NCBI RefSeq assembly: GCF_011074955.1
Contig: NZ_WUQJ01000013.1
Location: forward strand, 1-64,000
Direction of reading: 5' to 3'
Origin: Marinobacter caseinilyticus
GTDB lineage: Bacteria; Pseudomonadota; Gammaproteobacteria; Pseudomonadales; Oleiphilaceae
Length of the DNA stretch: 64,000 bases
Shown here piece after piece: positions 53,793-62,942 of this stretch (within the stretch, counting starts at the first letter, position 1; each line of letters starts with the position of its first letter). The translations under genes and the position numbers were made by a program. The notes beneath the pieces are model-generated. The model did no database searches. It was given only the letters and a program-made list of their open reading frames with translations, and was not told the origin of the DNA.

Positions 53793-56393
53793 TCAGGCAG
53801 ATAGCCCCCTGTCTTCGTCTGTCCTCCGGCGGAACTGATTAAAGGCAACCAGCCCGAGCAGGATCAACGCGGGAATGAACATCAGCTCCTTGGGAGGACG
53901 CTGAAGCTCCATCAGGTAGGCATCAATCGTCCAGCCAAATTGAATACCGGCATCTTCGGCCGGACTATCAAACTGTACGAAGTCCACCATCATCCTGTCG
54001 CCGTCCGGGCTTAGCTCCATACCGGTCTTTTCGAGCCGCTCTTTTGGCGTAGCTGCACCCGGAATGGCCAACTGCAGGTAGGTTGACACCTCTGTGCCGT
54101 CAATCGTCATGCCCGAGGCCTTAATAATGATTTCCTGGTCGGCCGGCACCGTCTCCAGGTGCTCGACAATACTGACCGCCGAACGCTCTTCGGTTGGCGG
54201 ATATATCATGTCCCACCAGTACCCCGGCCGGAAGAGCGTGAAGGTAATCACCAGCAGCAGCGCGGTCTCCCAGACTCGACTTTTGGTGAACCAATACCCC
54301 TGAGTGGCGGCAGAAAAAACCAGCATCGCCGTCACCGCGCTGGCGATCGTAACCAGCAGGTCAAACCACCCAGTCAGTCCGATCAACAGTAGCTGGGTAT
54401 TAAAGATAAACATGAACGGCAAAATGGCTGTTCGGATATCGTAGGTAAAACCCTGAATCCCCGTCTTGATCGGATCTGCTCCGGAAATCGCGGCGGCCGC
54501 ATAAGCGGCCAACCCCACGGGCGGCGTATCATCCGCCAGTATTCCGAAGTAAAACACAAATAGATGGACCGCAATCAATGGCACCAGCAGACCATTTTGA
54601 GCGCCGAGGGTCACAATGACCGGCGCCATCAGGGTCGAGACTACGATGTAGTTTGCCGTGGTGGGCAGCCCCATTCCCAGCAGCAGGCTTATAAAGGCTG
54701 TGAACACCAGCATCAGCATGAGATTGCCGCCCGAGATAAACTCGACGAACTCCGTCATCACCAGGCCGATACCCGTCAGTGTCACCGTTCCTACAACGAT
54801 ACCGGCGGTTGCCGTTGCAACACCAATACCCACCATGTTGCGTGCACCCGTGGCGAGTGAGTGTATCAGCTCTGAAATGCCCTGTTTGAAGGGTTCAAGA
54901 AGTGGACCGGACTTGCGGAAAAAGGTTTGCAAAGGCCGTTGCGTCACCACAATGAAAATCATGAACACAGTGGCCCAAAATGCCGACAGCTGCGGCGAGA
55001 AACGCTCTACGGTTAGACACCAGACCAACACCACAACCGGTAGCAGGAAGTACAGACCGGTTTTGACCGTCGGCCCCACCGGCGGCAACGTTTCGGCAGG
55101 GTCATTGGGGTCATCCTCTTCCAACTCGGGGAACCGAGCGGAATAGGCAACCAGCGCAATGTAAATACCGACAACTGCGGGCGACAGAACCCACATCGCC
55201 TTGTCACCGAAAATATCTTTCGTCCACCCGATACCGTAATAAACGAGAAAGGTCAGTACGCTCAGGCCAATCAACATCATTACCCACGTCAACATACGCT
55301 GGGCAAGAGTCGGTTTGTCCAGCCGCTCAATGCCTTTCATCTTGAGTTTGCAGGCCTCCAGGTGAACGATGTAGATCAGCGCAACATAGGAAATCAGCGC
55401 GGGCAGGATGGCGTGCTTAATGACCTCCAGATAGGAAATACCCACATATTCCACCATCAGGAAGGCAGCGGCCCCCATAATCGGTGGCGTCAGTTGCCCA
55501 TTGGTTGAAGCGGCGACTTCCACGGCGCCCGCTTTGGTTGCGGGGAAGCCCACTCGCTTCATCAGCGGAATAGTAAACGTGCCCGTGGTCACAACATTGG
55601 CAATGGAGGAGCCTGAAATTATACCGCTAAGACCACTCGAGACGACCGCGGCTTTGGCAGGTCCCCCTCGCATGTGCCCCAACATGGCGTAGGCAATTTG
55701 TATGAAGTAGTTACCGGCACCGGCTTTCTCCAGCAGTGCGCCAAATAGAACAAATAAAAATACAAAGCTGGTGGATACCCCGAGCGCAACACCAAACACG
55801 CCCTCGGTGCCAAGCCACTGATGCGAAGCCAGTTTGTTGAGGCTTACGCCACCGTGCGCTATCACGGATGGCATATACGGTCCCGCCAGGGAATAGAAAA
55901 TAAACACCATGGCGACAATGGCCAGCGGCAACCCCAATGCGCGCCGAGTCGCTTCCAGCAACAACACCAAGCCACCCATGGCGACAACAATATCCGTGGT
56001 AGTAGGAGCGCCAGGACGACCGGAGAGCTCTTCATAGAAGATGTAGAGGTAGCCGGCGGCAAACGCGGCGGCCAGTGCCAGCACCCAGTCAAAAATGGGC
56101 ACTTTTTCGATATGCCGCCCCCTGAACATAGGGAAAGCAGAAAATGCGAGAAACGCAGCAAAAGCAAGATGGATCGATCGCGCTTCCGTGGAGTTCAAGA
56201 TTCCGAATTCAAAAATAAATGGCAGCGGAGAGGCAATCCAGAGCTGAAACAGTGACCAGCACAGTGGAACAATAAATAGCAGCACTGCCGCCGGTCCCGT
56301 GAGGGCTCGCCCACCGGTCTCCGTTTGAAGGACTTCGCTGATTTTTTTGATATCTGCCTGGTCTGAAGAAGCAGTCGGCTCGCCGTTAGCCAT
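53793..56393 (-). CDS. Fused TRAP transporter permease (TAXI type, DctQM fusion)
   Basis: An 866-aa inner-membrane protein with small and large TRAP permease subunits fused. The N-terminal part has about four helices. The large-subunit part carries GTFTIPLMKRVGFPATKAGA, EVAASTNGQLTPPIMGAAAF and LLGMGLPTTANYIVVSTLM, all TAXI-TRAP signatures. The C-terminal soluble DUF3394-like segment (about 700-830) is followed by a last helix. It is paired with the TAXI receptor upstream. The substrate is unknown; glutamate or C4-dicarboxylates are typical for the family. Confidence 0.92.
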   Translation of the reverse strand: MANGEPTASSDQADIKKISEVLQTETGGRALTGPAAVLLFIVPLCWSLFQLWIASPLPFIFEFGILNSTEARSIHLAFAAFLAFSAFPMFRGRHIEKVPIFDWVLALAAAFAAGYLYIFYEELSGRPGAPTTTDIVVAMGGLVLLLEATRRALGLPLAIVAMVFIFYSLAGPYMPSVIAHGGVSLNKLASHQWLGTEGVFGVALGVSTSFVFLFVLFGALLEKAGAGNYFIQIAYAMLGHMRGGPAKAAVVSSGLSGIISGSSIANVVTTGTFTIPLMKRVGFPATKAGAVEVAASTNGQLTPPIMGAAAFLMVEYVGISYLEVIKHAILPALISYVALIYIVHLEACKLKMKGIERLDKPTLAQRMLTWVMMLIGLSVLTFLVYYGIGWTKDIFGDKAMWVLSPAVVGIYIALVAYSARFPELEEDDPNDPAETLPPVGPTVKTGLYFLLPVVVLVWCLTVERFSPQLSAFWATVFMIFIVVTQRPLQTFFRKSGPLLEPFKQGISELIHSLATGARNMVGIGVATATAGIVVGTVTLTGIGLVMTEFVEFISGGNLMLMLVFTAFISLLLGMGLPTTANYIVVSTLMAPVIVTLGAQNGLLVPLIAVHLFVFYFGILADDTPPVGLAAYAAAAISGADPIKTGIQGFTYDIRTAILPFMFIFNTQLLLIGLTGWFDLLVTIASAVTAMLVFSAATQGYWFTKSRVWETALLLVITFTLFRPGYWWDMIYPPTEERSAVSIVEHLETVPADQEIIIKASGMTIDGTEVSTYLQLAIPGAATPKERLEKTGMELSPDGDRMMVDFVQFDSPAEDAGIQFGWTIDAYLMELQRPPKELMFIPALILLGLVAFNQFRRRTDEDRGLSA

Positions 56394-56433
56394 AATAAGA
56401 TCCCGCTTTTACAACTGAGGTGGTAGAACCAAA

Positions 56434-56466
56434 ATGACCGGGCGCATCAAGTGATCGCCCGGTCAT
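56434..56466 (-). terminator. Hairpin between the TAXI receptor and permease genes
   Basis: The arms ATGACCGGGCG (56434-56444) and CGCCCGGTCAT (56456-56466) are perfect across 11 bp with an 11-nt loop. The minus-strand product continues TTTTGG. As in the tea operon, it lies after the binding-protein gene inside a TRAP operon, suggesting attenuation or 3' protection. Confidence 0.7.
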
Positions 56467-56480
56467 ACTTGCGACACGAC

Positions 56481-57464
56481 TTATTTCAGCAAACCGGCTT
56501 CTTTGTAGTACTTCTCTGCCCCTGGGTGAAGCGGAGCACTCAGCGCATCCGATACCATCTCGGATTTTTCGAGATTTCCGAACGCAGGATGGAGACGCTT
56601 AAAGCTGTCAAAGTTCTCGAAAACCGCCTTGACCACTGCGTACACCACGTCATCGGCTACGTCCGAAGAGGTAACAAACGTTGCCGCCACACCAAAGGTG
56701 GTGGTGTCATCATCGTTACCGCGATACATACCGCCCGGAATTGTTGCTACGCGGTAGTAAGGGTTGTCAGCCACCAGTTTTTTCGTGGCATCGTTATCGA
56801 CGTTGACCAGGACGCTGTCGCACGAGGTCGTCGCTTCCTTGATTGACCCGGAGGGATGACCAACGGTATAGAAGAAAGCATCGATATTGCCGTCACACAA
56901 CGCTTGCGACTGTTCGGCCGCCTTCAGCTCGGCTGCCAGTGCAAACTTGTCCATGGTCCAGCCCATTTCCGACATCAGCACTTCCGCTGTAGCCCGCTGA
57001 CCTGAGCCCGGATTACCGACCGACACACGCTTACCTGCCAGGTCCTCAAAGTTTCTGATATTTGAGCCCTTACTGGCCACGACGGTGAATGGTTCCGGAT
57101 GAAGAGAGAACACCGCTCTGAGCTTTTTGTTTGGGCCGTCGCTGGCAAATTCGCTGGTGCCATTATAAGCGTGGAACTGCCAATCCGACTGAGCAACGGC
57201 AAGATCCAGCTCGGCCTGACGAATGGCGTTGAGGTTGTAAATTGAACCACCGGTGCTCTCTACGGAACAACGAATGCCGTGATCCTTGCGATCCATATTA
57301 ACCAACCGGCAGATCGCGCCACCTGCAGGATAATAGACACCGGTCACCCCGCCGGTACCTATGGTAATAAAGCGCTGCTCTTCCGCGGAAACGACGCCGG
57401 ACGCAGAGCCCAGTCCAATAGCAGCGGTTAGTGCGAGTGTTGAAAATCCAGATCGAAATGACAT
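56481..57464 (-). CDS. TAXI-family TRAP solute receptor
   Basis: A 327-aa periplasmic binding protein starting at ATG 57464 (AAGGAA upstream). The signal peptide ([19 protein letters not shown]) is followed by [20 protein letters not shown], the TAXI signature, and [17 protein letters not shown]. Two cysteines (GAICRL, GIRCSV) lie close in sequence and could form a disulfide. It delivers solute to the fused permease. It is the first gene of a two-gene operon. Confidence 0.94.
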   Translation of the reverse strand: MSFRSGFSTLALTAAIGLGSASGVVSAEEQRFITIGTGGVTGVYYPAGGAICRLVNMDRKDHGIRCSVESTGGSIYNLNAIRQAELDLAVAQSDWQFHAYNGTSEFASDGPNKKLRAVFSLHPEPFTVVASKGSNIRNFEDLAGKRVSVGNPGSGQRATAEVLMSEMGWTMDKFALAAELKAAEQSQALCDGNIDAFFYTVGHPSGSIKEATTSCDSVLVNVDNDATKKLVADNPYYRVATIPGGMYRGNDDDTTTFGVAATFVTSSDVADDVVYAVVKAVFENFDSFKRLHPAFGNLEKSEMVSDALSAPLHPGAEKYYKEAGLLK

Positions 57465-57603
57465 GATCAATTCCTTATTTATTCATTTTATTTCGTCGCC
57501 TGTTTTTACAAACAGACACACGCTTCGCTCACTTTAAAACATAGTTCAATCTGGCCACGAAATAAAGAATGGTTTAGTTCGCTAACTACATGAGCAGCAA
57601 AAA

Positions 57604-57627
57604 AAAAGCCCGCGGATGCGGGCTTTT
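57604..57627 (-). terminator. Rho-independent terminator of the RND operon
   Basis: AAAAGCCCGC-GGAT-GCGGGCTTTT forms a perfect 10-bp stem; the minus-strand product ends in more than six T. It lies 20 nt after the RND-type gene. Confidence 0.92.
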
Positions 57628-57646
57628 ATCCAAGACTTTTTTTAAT

Positions 57647-60028
57647 TTATTTAGCGCGGGCTTTCGCCAACATGCGGTCCGGACGCAGGAGGAAGCGCGC
57701 CAACGCTGGCAGCAACCAAATTGCGCCAACCATATTCCACAGGAACATGAAGAACAGCAAGAAGCCCATGTCGGCCTGGAATTTAATCGGTGAGAATATC
57801 CAGGTCACAACACCAAGACCCAAGGTAACACCCGTGAATACCACGGCTTTACCCGTCGAACGTAGAGTCTCAAAGTACGCTTCCTGAAGCGTCTTACCCT
57901 CAAGCAAATAATGCTCAAGCTTGCTGTAAATATAGATACCGTAGTCGACACCAATACCGACACCCAGGGCAATTACAGGCAAGGTCGCAACCTTAATACC
58001 AATCCCCGACACCGACATGATGGCTTCGCACAGAATCGAAGTTAGCCCCAAAGGCACAACAATGCAGATGACCGCCCGAATGGATCGGAAGGTAATGAGG
58101 CAAAGCAGACTCACAACGCCATAGACAAACATCAACATCATGTTTTTAGCGCTGGAAATCACCTCATTGGTAGCCGCCTCAACACCCGCGTTACCCGCCG
58201 CCAGCAGGAAGGTATATTCATCATTGTTGTTCTCTTCTGCAAAGGCCTCCACCTGTTCGACGGCAGCATCAAGCGTTTCGGCTTTGTGGTCTTCAAGGAA
58301 GACCAGTAGTGGTGTCAGACTGCAGTTGGTATTGATCAAACCGCTGGGCGCAGAACGTATAGAGGCGTTGATAATGGTTTGGTTACGGGAAATCTCGTAC
58401 CACTTCCAGTTACCTTCATTGAGAGCCTTGGTGACCACTTTAGAGACATCCGCCAGGGATACTGACGACTGAACACCTGGCGTGTTCTGAAGCTCCCACT
58501 GTAGACGGTCCATCGCACGCAACACATTGTACTGGGTACATTGTTCCGGCGCGGTTTTAACCATGACAACGAGCACGTCCGCACTGGTCGAGTAATTGTC
58601 GATAATGTACGCGTTATCTTTATTGTAACGAGAGTCTGCACGCAGCTCAGGTGCACCCTGGTCCAGGTCACCCACCTTTAGCCCCTGTTTGTAGTACAAA
58701 CCCAGGCCAAGACCAATAACCGCAATCAGCAAAGAGATCGGCGCCACACTGGGATGTGCAAAGTAGGACATCACGCGCCATTTACGATCCTGCTTTTCCC
58801 CATGATTCTGAACATGGCGCACGCCGCCTTTCGTAATGCCTATGTAAGACATAATCAGCGGATGCAGAACCAGGTTCGTGACAATCACGATCGCCACACC
58901 CAAGCCGGCCGCAACCGCAAGGTCTTTGATGACGTCGACTTCAATGAACAACAGGGTCAGGAAGCCAAAGGCGTCTGAAATCAGTGCCAGCATGCCCGGA
59001 ATGTAAAGGGCGCGGAACGCAAGGCGCGCAGCGGTGATCGGATCAAAGCCTTTAGCAGCCTCGATTGCCATGGCATTGACCACCTGAACACCATGACTGA
59101 TACCGATGGCGAACACCAGGAAAGGCACCAGTACTGAATAGGGGTCCAAACCGTAACCCAGCAGCTTAAGTGCCCCCAGTTGCCAGAATACCGCGACAAT
59201 GGACGAGAACACCGGCACCAGGGTTCCGGCGACGCAACGTGAGTACCAGAACAGCAGAATGGTGGTCAGCAGAATAGTGATACCTGCAAACCAGGCGATT
59301 GCACCAATACCTTCAATCAGATCACCGACTTTCTTGGCGAACCCGACGATGTGGATGCCGATGTTATCGTTCTGGGCTTCGTACTTGGCCCGGATTTTCT
59401 CTTCCAACTGTTTCGAAAACGCGGCGTAATCCAGCGGCTTACCCGTGCTCGGATCGCTTTCATACAAAGGTGCATAGACAATGGTCGACTGGAAATTATC
59501 CGCAACCAACCGGCCTACTTCACTGGAGCGCAAAATATTCTGACGCAGTTGTTCAAGACTCTCACGGCTGCCATCGTAAGCATCCGGAATGACGGTACCA
59601 CCCTGAAAACCCTGCTCCGTAACCTCAACCCAACGGACGTTTGACGTCCACAACGACTTGAGCCCAGAGCGGTCAACACCGTTTAAGTAGAAAACCTCAT
59701 CGGTAATCTGCTTCAGCGTTTCCATGTACTCTTTGGTGAAAATGTCACCCTCTTTTACTTCGACCGCAATACGCACGAAGTTGCCGAGGTTCTCCAGGTC
59801 GTTTCGATGCTCAAGCATGTTAACGATGTAGGGATGTTCGAGCGGAATCATCCGCTCAAAGCTCGCATCGGGCTGAATCTTGATTGCGTTGTAGCCCAGG
59901 AAAAGCGTCAGAAAAAGAAACGCTATCAATATGATCGCCCGGTTATTAAAGATAAGTCGTTCCAGGAACGGCTCAGCTTTTGGCGTCGTTATATAATGTT
60001 CGCCCTTATCGTGCTTCGGGTTGGACAT
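57647..60028 (-). CDS. MMPL/RND-family membrane transporter
   Basis: A 793-aa protein with two sets of about six transmembrane helices separated by large periplasmic loops, the MMPL type of RND protein. Helical blocks: IAWFAGITILLTTILLFWYS and VATLPVIALGVGIGVDYGIY. The GVGIGVDYGIYIYSK region carries the conserved Asp of the proton relay. The first periplasmic loop (FERMIPLEHPYIVNMLEHRN) is typical of the hydrophobic-compound exporter branch. It is the last gene of a DUF1329/YCF48-like/MMPL set, whose members occur together in hydrocarbon- and steroid-degrading bacteria. The cargo is unknown; lipid or sterol-like export is inferred. Confidence 0.9.
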   Translation of the reverse strand: MSNPKHDKGEHYITTPKAEPFLERLIFNNRAIILIAFLFLTLFLGYNAIKIQPDASFERMIPLEHPYIVNMLEHRNDLENLGNFVRIAVEVKEGDIFTKEYMETLKQITDEVFYLNGVDRSGLKSLWTSNVRWVEVTEQGFQGGTVIPDAYDGSRESLEQLRQNILRSSEVGRLVADNFQSTIVYAPLYESDPSTGKPLDYAAFSKQLEEKIRAKYEAQNDNIGIHIVGFAKKVGDLIEGIGAIAWFAGITILLTTILLFWYSRCVAGTLVPVFSSIVAVFWQLGALKLLGYGLDPYSVLVPFLVFAIGISHGVQVVNAMAIEAAKGFDPITAARLAFRALYIPGMLALISDAFGFLTLLFIEVDVIKDLAVAAGLGVAIVIVTNLVLHPLIMSYIGITKGGVRHVQNHGEKQDRKWRVMSYFAHPSVAPISLLIAVIGLGLGLYYKQGLKVGDLDQGAPELRADSRYNKDNAYIIDNYSTSADVLVVMVKTAPEQCTQYNVLRAMDRLQWELQNTPGVQSSVSLADVSKVVTKALNEGNWKWYEISRNQTIINASIRSAPSGLINTNCSLTPLLVFLEDHKAETLDAAVEQVEAFAEENNNDEYTFLLAAGNAGVEAATNEVISSAKNMMLMFVYGVVSLLCLITFRSIRAVICIVVPLGLTSILCEAIMSVSGIGIKVATLPVIALGVGIGVDYGIYIYSKLEHYLLEGKTLQEAYFETLRSTGKAVVFTGVTLGLGVVTWIFSPIKFQADMGFLLFFMFLWNMVGAIWLLPALARFLLRPDRMLAKARAK

Positions 60029-60075
60029 TCAATGACCCTCTTAATTCGTTCTGTTCTTGCCACATCAGGGCGTGA

Positions 60076-61221
60076 TTAAAGGTTCTTTCCGGTGGCATCT
60101 GCGTTGGCAACACCACTTTCGCCCAGTAGCACCAGACGGTCCTGCGATACCGGGACGACGGTCATCAGGCCTTCCCGGTCACGACGGAAATAACTACCGA
60201 AAGTCTCACCACCATCGGTGCTGACCAATACGGCCCCACCGTTGCCGACAAGAATGATGCGGCCATCCTTTGCAACGGCACCGCCGTTGAGAGTAGAGCC
60301 GGCCTCATTGGGAACCGTTGTCCAGTTGGTACCAAGGTCAGTCGAAAGAAAAATATTGCCCCGCAAACCGAACGCAAGCATTTCGTTTACATTCCCGGTG
60401 CCAATCACGCCAAAGAATGAACCGGTGTAGGGGCTCTCCTTCTTCTCCCAGGTGTCGCCGTTGTCTGTCGAGACGAGAATCAAGCCGCTTTCACCCACAA
60501 TCACAAGGGCGCCGCCGGTTATTCTGGAAATCCCGTTGAGGTGATAGCCGGTCGAGTTATCAACCTGATCTGACCAGTCTTTCCAAGTCTCACCGCCGTC
60601 GGTGGTGCGAAAAATCATGCCGTAGGCGCCGATCACGAAGCCGTGGTTCTCATTCTCAAACCAAACGTCGAGCATCGGGTTGACGGGCCCCACGTCCAGA
60701 TCTGCTTCCATGTTTTCAAGCGTGAAGTAGACATCATCCAGCGCCCACTGCAGGTCTTCCTGCTGATCTTCCGGCGCGCTTTCGAGCTCCTCTTCAAGCT
60801 CTGTAATCCGCTCTTCCTTGGCCGCAATGGCAAGCTTGGCGGCTTCTATGCCGTCCATCTGAACAGCCCAGGTTTCGCCGGCATCCGATGAGTGCAACAC
60901 GACACCGCTATGCCCAACAGCCCAGCCATGGGTTGCGGTTGGAAAGCTGATAGCGGTCAAAGTCATGGAGACGGGCACCTGCCCTTGAGTCCAGGATTTT
61001 CCGTCATCGTCTGAATAAATAATGTGCCCGCGTTCACCCACCGCGACGATTCGCTCACCAGCCGTTGCCACGTCATTGAGCAGGTATTCTGCTGCCAACG
61101 TTGTCGACCGTGCGGGTGTCTCTAGCACATCCCCAATAGCGACCACCGATGGAGCCGCTGCCAAAAGGGACATGCCCAGGCAAACCGCTCCGATAGTCTT
61201 GCGCGTTAACCGTGTAGCCAT
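60076..61221 (-). CDS. Secreted YCF48/BNR-repeat protein
   Basis: A 381-aa protein with a signal peptide (VCLGMSLLAAAPSVVA). It contains repeated Asp-box/BNR-like motifs with the pattern GWAVGHSGVVLHSSDAGETW, IFRTTDGGETWKDW, ILVSTDNGDTWEKK and VLVSTDGGETFGSY. Together they form a beta-propeller like the photosystem assembly factor YCF48. A coiled-coil insert (residues about 125-180, AKEERITELEEELESAPEDQ) interrupts the propeller. It lies between the DUF1329 gene and the RND gene. Such proteins are named Ycf48-like in these clusters; function is unknown, perhaps as a partner of the RND pump. Confidence 0.87.
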   Translation of the reverse strand: MATRLTRKTIGAVCLGMSLLAAAPSVVAIGDVLETPARSTTLAAEYLLNDVATAGERIVAVGERGHIIYSDDDGKSWTQGQVPVSMTLTAISFPTATHGWAVGHSGVVLHSSDAGETWAVQMDGIEAAKLAIAAKEERITELEEELESAPEDQQEDLQWALDDVYFTLENMEADLDVGPVNPMLDVWFENENHGFVIGAYGMIFRTTDGGETWKDWSDQVDNSTGYHLNGISRITGGALVIVGESGLILVSTDNGDTWEKKESPYTGSFFGVIGTGNVNEMLAFGLRGNIFLSTDLGTNWTTVPNEAGSTLNGGAVAKDGRIILVGNGGAVLVSTDGGETFGSYFRRDREGLMTVVPVSQDRLVLLGESGVANADATGKNL

Positions 61222-61291
61222 TCAGATTGCCTTCATGTTGTGTTGTTTCAGTGACTCTGATGCAGATCCGTTTTCCGGATCCTTACAATGC

Positions 61292-61323
61292 AAATGCTGG
61301 CGCCTGTCAGGGCACCAGCATTT
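61292..61323. terminator. Hairpin between the DUF1329 and YCF48-like genes
   Basis: The arms AAATGCTGG (61292-61300) and CCAGCATTT (61315-61323) are perfect, with a 14-nt loop that can pair further. It sits inside the operon gap (61222-61364). There is no T-tract beyond the arm ends, so it may stabilise or attenuate rather than terminate. Confidence 0.5.
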
Positions 61324-61364
61324 ATCAAGACAGCAAGCTGTTCATTTGCTGCGTCTTTCCGACC

Positions 61365-62753
61365 TTATCGAACACTCCTGCGGCGGAGCGCAGCGGGAGA
61401 AAAGTAGCGTTTATTCGGCACATCGTCGGTGAATACACGTGTTTGGGGCTCCTCCGTATCGAGACCCAACACATGGTACCGACGCGCCTGAAGATCATGG
61501 TAGATGTCCAGGACTGTCCAGGTTCCGGGCAATTCATAGTAATTTTTTGGCAACCCAACCGTCACTCGCCATAGCTCGCCACGTCCGTCGTACTGGTCCA
61601 CCATCACGGTATTCCAGCTATCTTCGTCGACATAAAAACGGCGTTTGGCGTAAATATGACGCTCACCTTTTTTCAGGGTCGCTTCCACCACATGAACGCG
61701 GTGGAGTTCCCAGCGAGTCAGGTCAGGATTGACGTGCGACACACCCAGAACTTCCGAGTATGGCAGACCTTTCTCACCAATTTCATAGTTATTGTACGGA
61801 ATGTACATTTCCCGCATGCCTTCATAACGCCAGTTGTAACGATCAAGGGCACCATTAAAGACATCGGTGTCGTCTGCGGTACGAAGATTGTCGGCAGCGG
61901 CAATGGGTGAGTCATACCCCAGGTTCGGCGCCCGACGCACCCGTCGCTGACCTGCATTGTAGCCCCAGCCATTCCGCGGGTTAACAATCTGGTTCAGGGT
62001 TTCGTGAACCAGAATCGCACCACCGGCCAGACGCGGCGGGGATTGGGTGAACGAAAGGTAGTAGAAAATGATGTTTTCCAGGTCCTTTTCGCTGCCTTCA
62101 GGATTATAAAAATTGAAGAACGCTTCCTGCTGCGAGGTGACCAACGAGTAATCGCCATTCTGTTGGACAGCCACTTCACTTGAGCGCCGCGTAATCGAAA
62201 TGCCGCGCCACCGGGTCAAGTGGTTCCATATTACCTGCCACGCCTTCTGTTCATTGTTGCCGTGCAGGATTGGGAACGGATAGCCACCATAAGCACCGTC
62301 CAGACCCTCACCTTGACCTACGACTTCAGCGCTGGTGGCATTTTCACGGGTATTTTTTTCAACAAAAGCTGGCACTGAGTGCGTTCGACGACTTTCATAG
62401 ACAGGGACGTTGAAAGTTGTCGGATAGGTGTCCAACAGTGCCTTTACACCGTCCGACAGGAATTTCCCGTATTGGTCCACGTTTCGGGCATCTATGGTAA
62501 ACAACACCTGATCGTCCGGAAATGGATTAATGTGGTGCTGTCCAGAACCTTTGTAGCCTGCGGGTGGCTTGGTTATGCCACCGGTCCATGCCGGAATGGT
62601 TCCGGCAGCGTTGCCCTTTTTGGGAGACCCGAAGGGGGTAAGTTCATTACCAAGCCTGGCCGCCTCACTGGAGGAGACTGCGGCAAATACCGGAGTTGCA
62701 ACGACTGAGATAGCGAAAAGACCGCCAAAAAGCCAGTTCTTGTTGAATGTCAT
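61365..62753 (-). CDS. DUF1329 outer-membrane-associated protein (LolB-like fold)
   Basis: A 462-aa protein with a signal peptide (WLFGGLFAISVVATPVFA) and the DUF1329 family layout: GNELTPFGSPKKGNAAGTIP then AWTGGI near the N terminus, GWGYNAGQRRVRRAPNLGYD, and DRYNWRYEGMREMYIPYNNY. DUF1329 proteins usually neighbour a DUF1302 protein and an MMPL/YCF48 pair. Here the DUF1302 gene is absent, and pepN lies upstream instead. A role in lipid or hydrophobic-compound handling in the envelope is inferred from the family. Confidence 0.9.
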   Translation of the reverse strand: MTFNKNWLFGGLFAISVVATPVFAAVSSSEAARLGNELTPFGSPKKGNAAGTIPAWTGGITKPPAGYKGSGQHHINPFPDDQVLFTIDARNVDQYGKFLSDGVKALLDTYPTTFNVPVYESRRTHSVPAFVEKNTRENATSAEVVGQGEGLDGAYGGYPFPILHGNNEQKAWQVIWNHLTRWRGISITRRSSEVAVQQNGDYSLVTSQQEAFFNFYNPEGSEKDLENIIFYYLSFTQSPPRLAGGAILVHETLNQIVNPRNGWGYNAGQRRVRRAPNLGYDSPIAAADNLRTADDTDVFNGALDRYNWRYEGMREMYIPYNNYEIGEKGLPYSEVLGVSHVNPDLTRWELHRVHVVEATLKKGERHIYAKRRFYVDEDSWNTVMVDQYDGRGELWRVTVGLPKNYYELPGTWTVLDIYHDLQARRYHVLGLDTEEPQTRVFTDDVPNKRYFSPAALRRRSVR

Positions 62754-62942
62754 TTGTCGGACCCTAGATGCGTCTGAAAGCCTTTAAGGCTTCTAATTAT
62801 TGTAATTTACTGCGGTCTCAGGTTAGCTGATCGGATTAAATTGTCCATCGACCGAAAGTGCGATTTTGTATCCAAGTGATACCTTACGTTAGCTTTAAGG
62901 CTCGCGTCTCACGGATTAAATCGCACTTCCAGGCCCGGCTCT

